From positions 1 through 7,089 of the forward strand of contig CALQJV010000059.1 of the NCBI GenBank assembly GCA_943330985.1: a stretch of DNA of 7,089 nucleotides, in the 5' to 3' direction. A program made the translations under genes and the position numbers. Shown in pieces: positions 6,011-7,089 of the stretch (the first letter of the stretch is position 1; the number at the start of each line of letters is the position of its first letter). This DNA is from Chitinophaga pinensis. GTDB lineage: Bacteria; Bacteroidota; Bacteroidia; M30B66. The notes under the pieces were generated by a model. The model saw only the letters and a list, made by a program, of their open reading frames with translations. It did not search any database and was not told where the DNA came from.

Positions 6011-6927
6011 CAAGATTCGGAAAGGATTTCTTTAGTAAGCTCCTTCTTTTCTTTGCTTCTTTTCCAAAGAACCTCACCGACAACGGTCGACATAATTAAA
6101 GCAGCCCCAATATAAAATCCAGAACCCAATAATTTGTGTTCTTGAAATACAATAAAGGCAAGGGCAATTCCATAAACGGGCTCAAGGTTAATTGCCAAAT
6201 TCACCGTAAAAGCGCTCAAAGATCTCAAGGAACTAAGCGATAAATTAAAGGCGATAACTGTACAAAATAAACTCAATAGGAATAAATATCCCCAGTCGGA
6301 ACTTATGGGAAGCCAGCTACCTTGAGGAAACCAAATATTCACTAATGGCATAAACATGGTGAGCAATATAAATCCCAAGCTCATTTCATACAAAGACAGC
6401 AAGCGCGAATCGTATCTATTTACTATGGATTTGTTAAACACAGTAAATAGCGCACTAAAAAAAGCAGAGGCCAATCCAACCAAAATACCTACAATATGCT
6501 CCTGTTGGTCGGTTGCCATAAACGATACACCAACAATAACGAGCAAGGAAAAGAAAATTTGAGGACCGGAAATTCTTCTTCTGAAGAAAATGGGTTCTAG
6601 AATAGCAGTAAATAAGGTAATCGACGAAAGGCAAATCATAGCCACTGAAACATTCGCCAGTTTAATGGATCCATAAAACAGTATCCAGTGAAAAACGATG
6701 GCCAATGAAATCATGGCAATTTGAAGAAAATCGCGCCAAGGCAAAATGCGAAAACGACCAATGATTTTAACGTAAATAAACATCAACACCGCGGTCATCC
6801 AGAGTCGGTGCCAGACTAATAATCCCGCATCGAGGGTTATGAGTTTCCCAAGAATTCCAGTAAAGCCAAATAAAAATACCGCCGAATGAAGTTCAAGATA
6901 AGCCGTTGGATTTCTTTTATTACTCAT
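6010..6927 (-). CDS. EamA/DMT-superfamily membrane transporter
   Basis: A 305-residue polytopic inner-membrane protein of the drug/metabolite transporter superfamily, of the RhaT/YdcZ/EamA-like type with two repeated EamA domains and about ten hydrophobic helices. Repeat 1 ends with AILEPIFFRRRIS (about 108-120). Repeat 2 ends with the signature INLEPVYGIALAFIVFQE (about 246-263). The second copy is the canonical LEP-x-x-G pattern of the family. A charged cytoplasmic tail (KRSKEKKELTKEILSES) closes the protein. Members export or import amino acids, metabolites or drugs; the substrate is not predictable here. The ATG at 6927 is preferred; an in-frame TTG at 6954 would add nine residues (MGLSLSNQI), which are not typical of the family. 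The ATG lies 36 bases after the stop of the MBL-fold hydrolase gene upstream, suggesting one transcript. It converges on sufB. Confidence 0.93.
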   Translation of the reverse strand: MSNKRNPTAYLELHSAVFLFGFTGILGKLITLDAGLLVWHRLWMTAVLMFIYVKIIGRFRILPWRDFLQIAMISLAIVFHWILFYGSIKLANVSVAMICLSSITLFTAILEPIFFRRRISGPQIFFSLLVIVGVSFMATDQQEHIVGILVGLASAFFSALFTVFNKSIVNRYDSRLLSLYEMSLGFILLTMFMPLVNIWFPQGSWLPISSDWGYLFLLSLFCTVIAFNLSLSSLRSLSAFTVNLAINLEPVYGIALAFIVFQEHKLLGSGFYIGAALIMSTVVGEVLWKRSKEKKELTKEILSES

Positions 6928-6963
6928 TATTTGATTAGATAAACTGAGTCCCAAAGAGATTGT

Positions 6964-7089
6964 TTACTTGAAAAATGGATTGTGTAAACGCTCATTTCCG
7001 ATGGTTGTTGATGGCCCGTGAGCAGAATGAACGGCAGTATTATCGGGCAAAGTGAACAATTGAGTTCGCACACTTTCCAAAAGTACATC
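6964..7089 (-). CDS. Metallo-beta-lactamase-fold hydrolase, C-terminal 41 residues (5' part outside window)
   Basis: Open on the minus strand from the window edge to a TAA at 6966-6964, encoding 41 residues. The fragment reads through TLPDNTAVHSAHGPSTTIGNERLHNPF and ends FK. The HGPSTTIGNE...NPF ending is the hallmark of the small glyoxalase II-like hydrolases (YcbL/GloC group) of the metallo-beta-lactamase fold, where the histidine of the usual GHGP motif is a metal ligand. Here the motif reads AHGP. These enzymes hydrolyse thioesters such as S-lactoylglutathione, or have unknown substrates. The N-terminal HxHxDH metal site lies outside the window, so activity cannot be judged. The transporter gene starts 36 bases downstream, probably on the same transcript. 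Confidence 0.85.
   Translation of the reverse strand, partial: DVLLESVRTQLFTLPDNTAVHSAHGPSTTIGNERLHNPFFK

Noticed and set aside
6928..6954. TTG start at 6954 for the transporter, adding nine residues
   Set aside because: The ATG at 6927 gives a normal family N terminus, TTG starts are rare in this group, and the extra residues show no conserved feature.

Overview
The window looks like an ordinary chromosomal segment of a Bacteroidota species, most likely of the Flavobacteriia or a related lineage. Three things point there: the protein sequences (AsnS, RpoN, SufA/SufB), a Bacteroidota-type promoter (TTG, 20 bases, then TAnnTTTG) in front of the suf genes, and the general lack of Shine-Dalgarno sequences before the starts. 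The DNA is moderately AT-rich, most strongly between genes. I see no rRNA, tRNA, CRISPR array, insertion sequence or phage gene. No gap between genes is longer than about 206 bases.

Layout, left to right. The 3' end of asnS (+) runs into the window and meets a small membrane-anchored or exported protein gene (-, DUF6134-like) tail to tail, with one base between them. A 201-base intergenic region follows; it holds one short inverted repeat and no recognisable promoter. Next come rpoN (sigma-54, complete) and, 21 bases later, a small SGNH-family esterase/lipase gene; these two are probably cotranscribed. A PAS-like plus LuxR-type HTH regulator (-) converges on the hydrolase gene with three bases between the stops. 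A 206-base AT-rich region then separates this regulator from the divergent sufA-sufB pair. It carries the best regulatory signals of the window: a textbook Bacteroidota promoter and, at the predicted transcription start, a 17-bp palindrome-like operator. After sufB come two small hairpins and a convergent EamA/DMT transporter gene (-). The 3' end of a metallo-beta-lactamase-fold hydrolase gene (-) lies just upstream of the transporter and probably shares its transcript.

How the genes relate: sufA and sufB supply an A-type Fe-S carrier and the scaffold subunit of the SUF cluster-assembly machine. sufC, sufD and sufS, which normally follow sufB, are absent here and must lie elsewhere, so the suf locus seems split. 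rpoN supplies the alternative sigma factor, but no sigma-54 activator or -24/-12 promoter was found in the window. The remaining genes are housekeeping or of unassigned physiological role. I found no convincing evidence of an undescribed multi-gene system; the suf promoter/operator and the interrupted suf operon are the points most worth checking.
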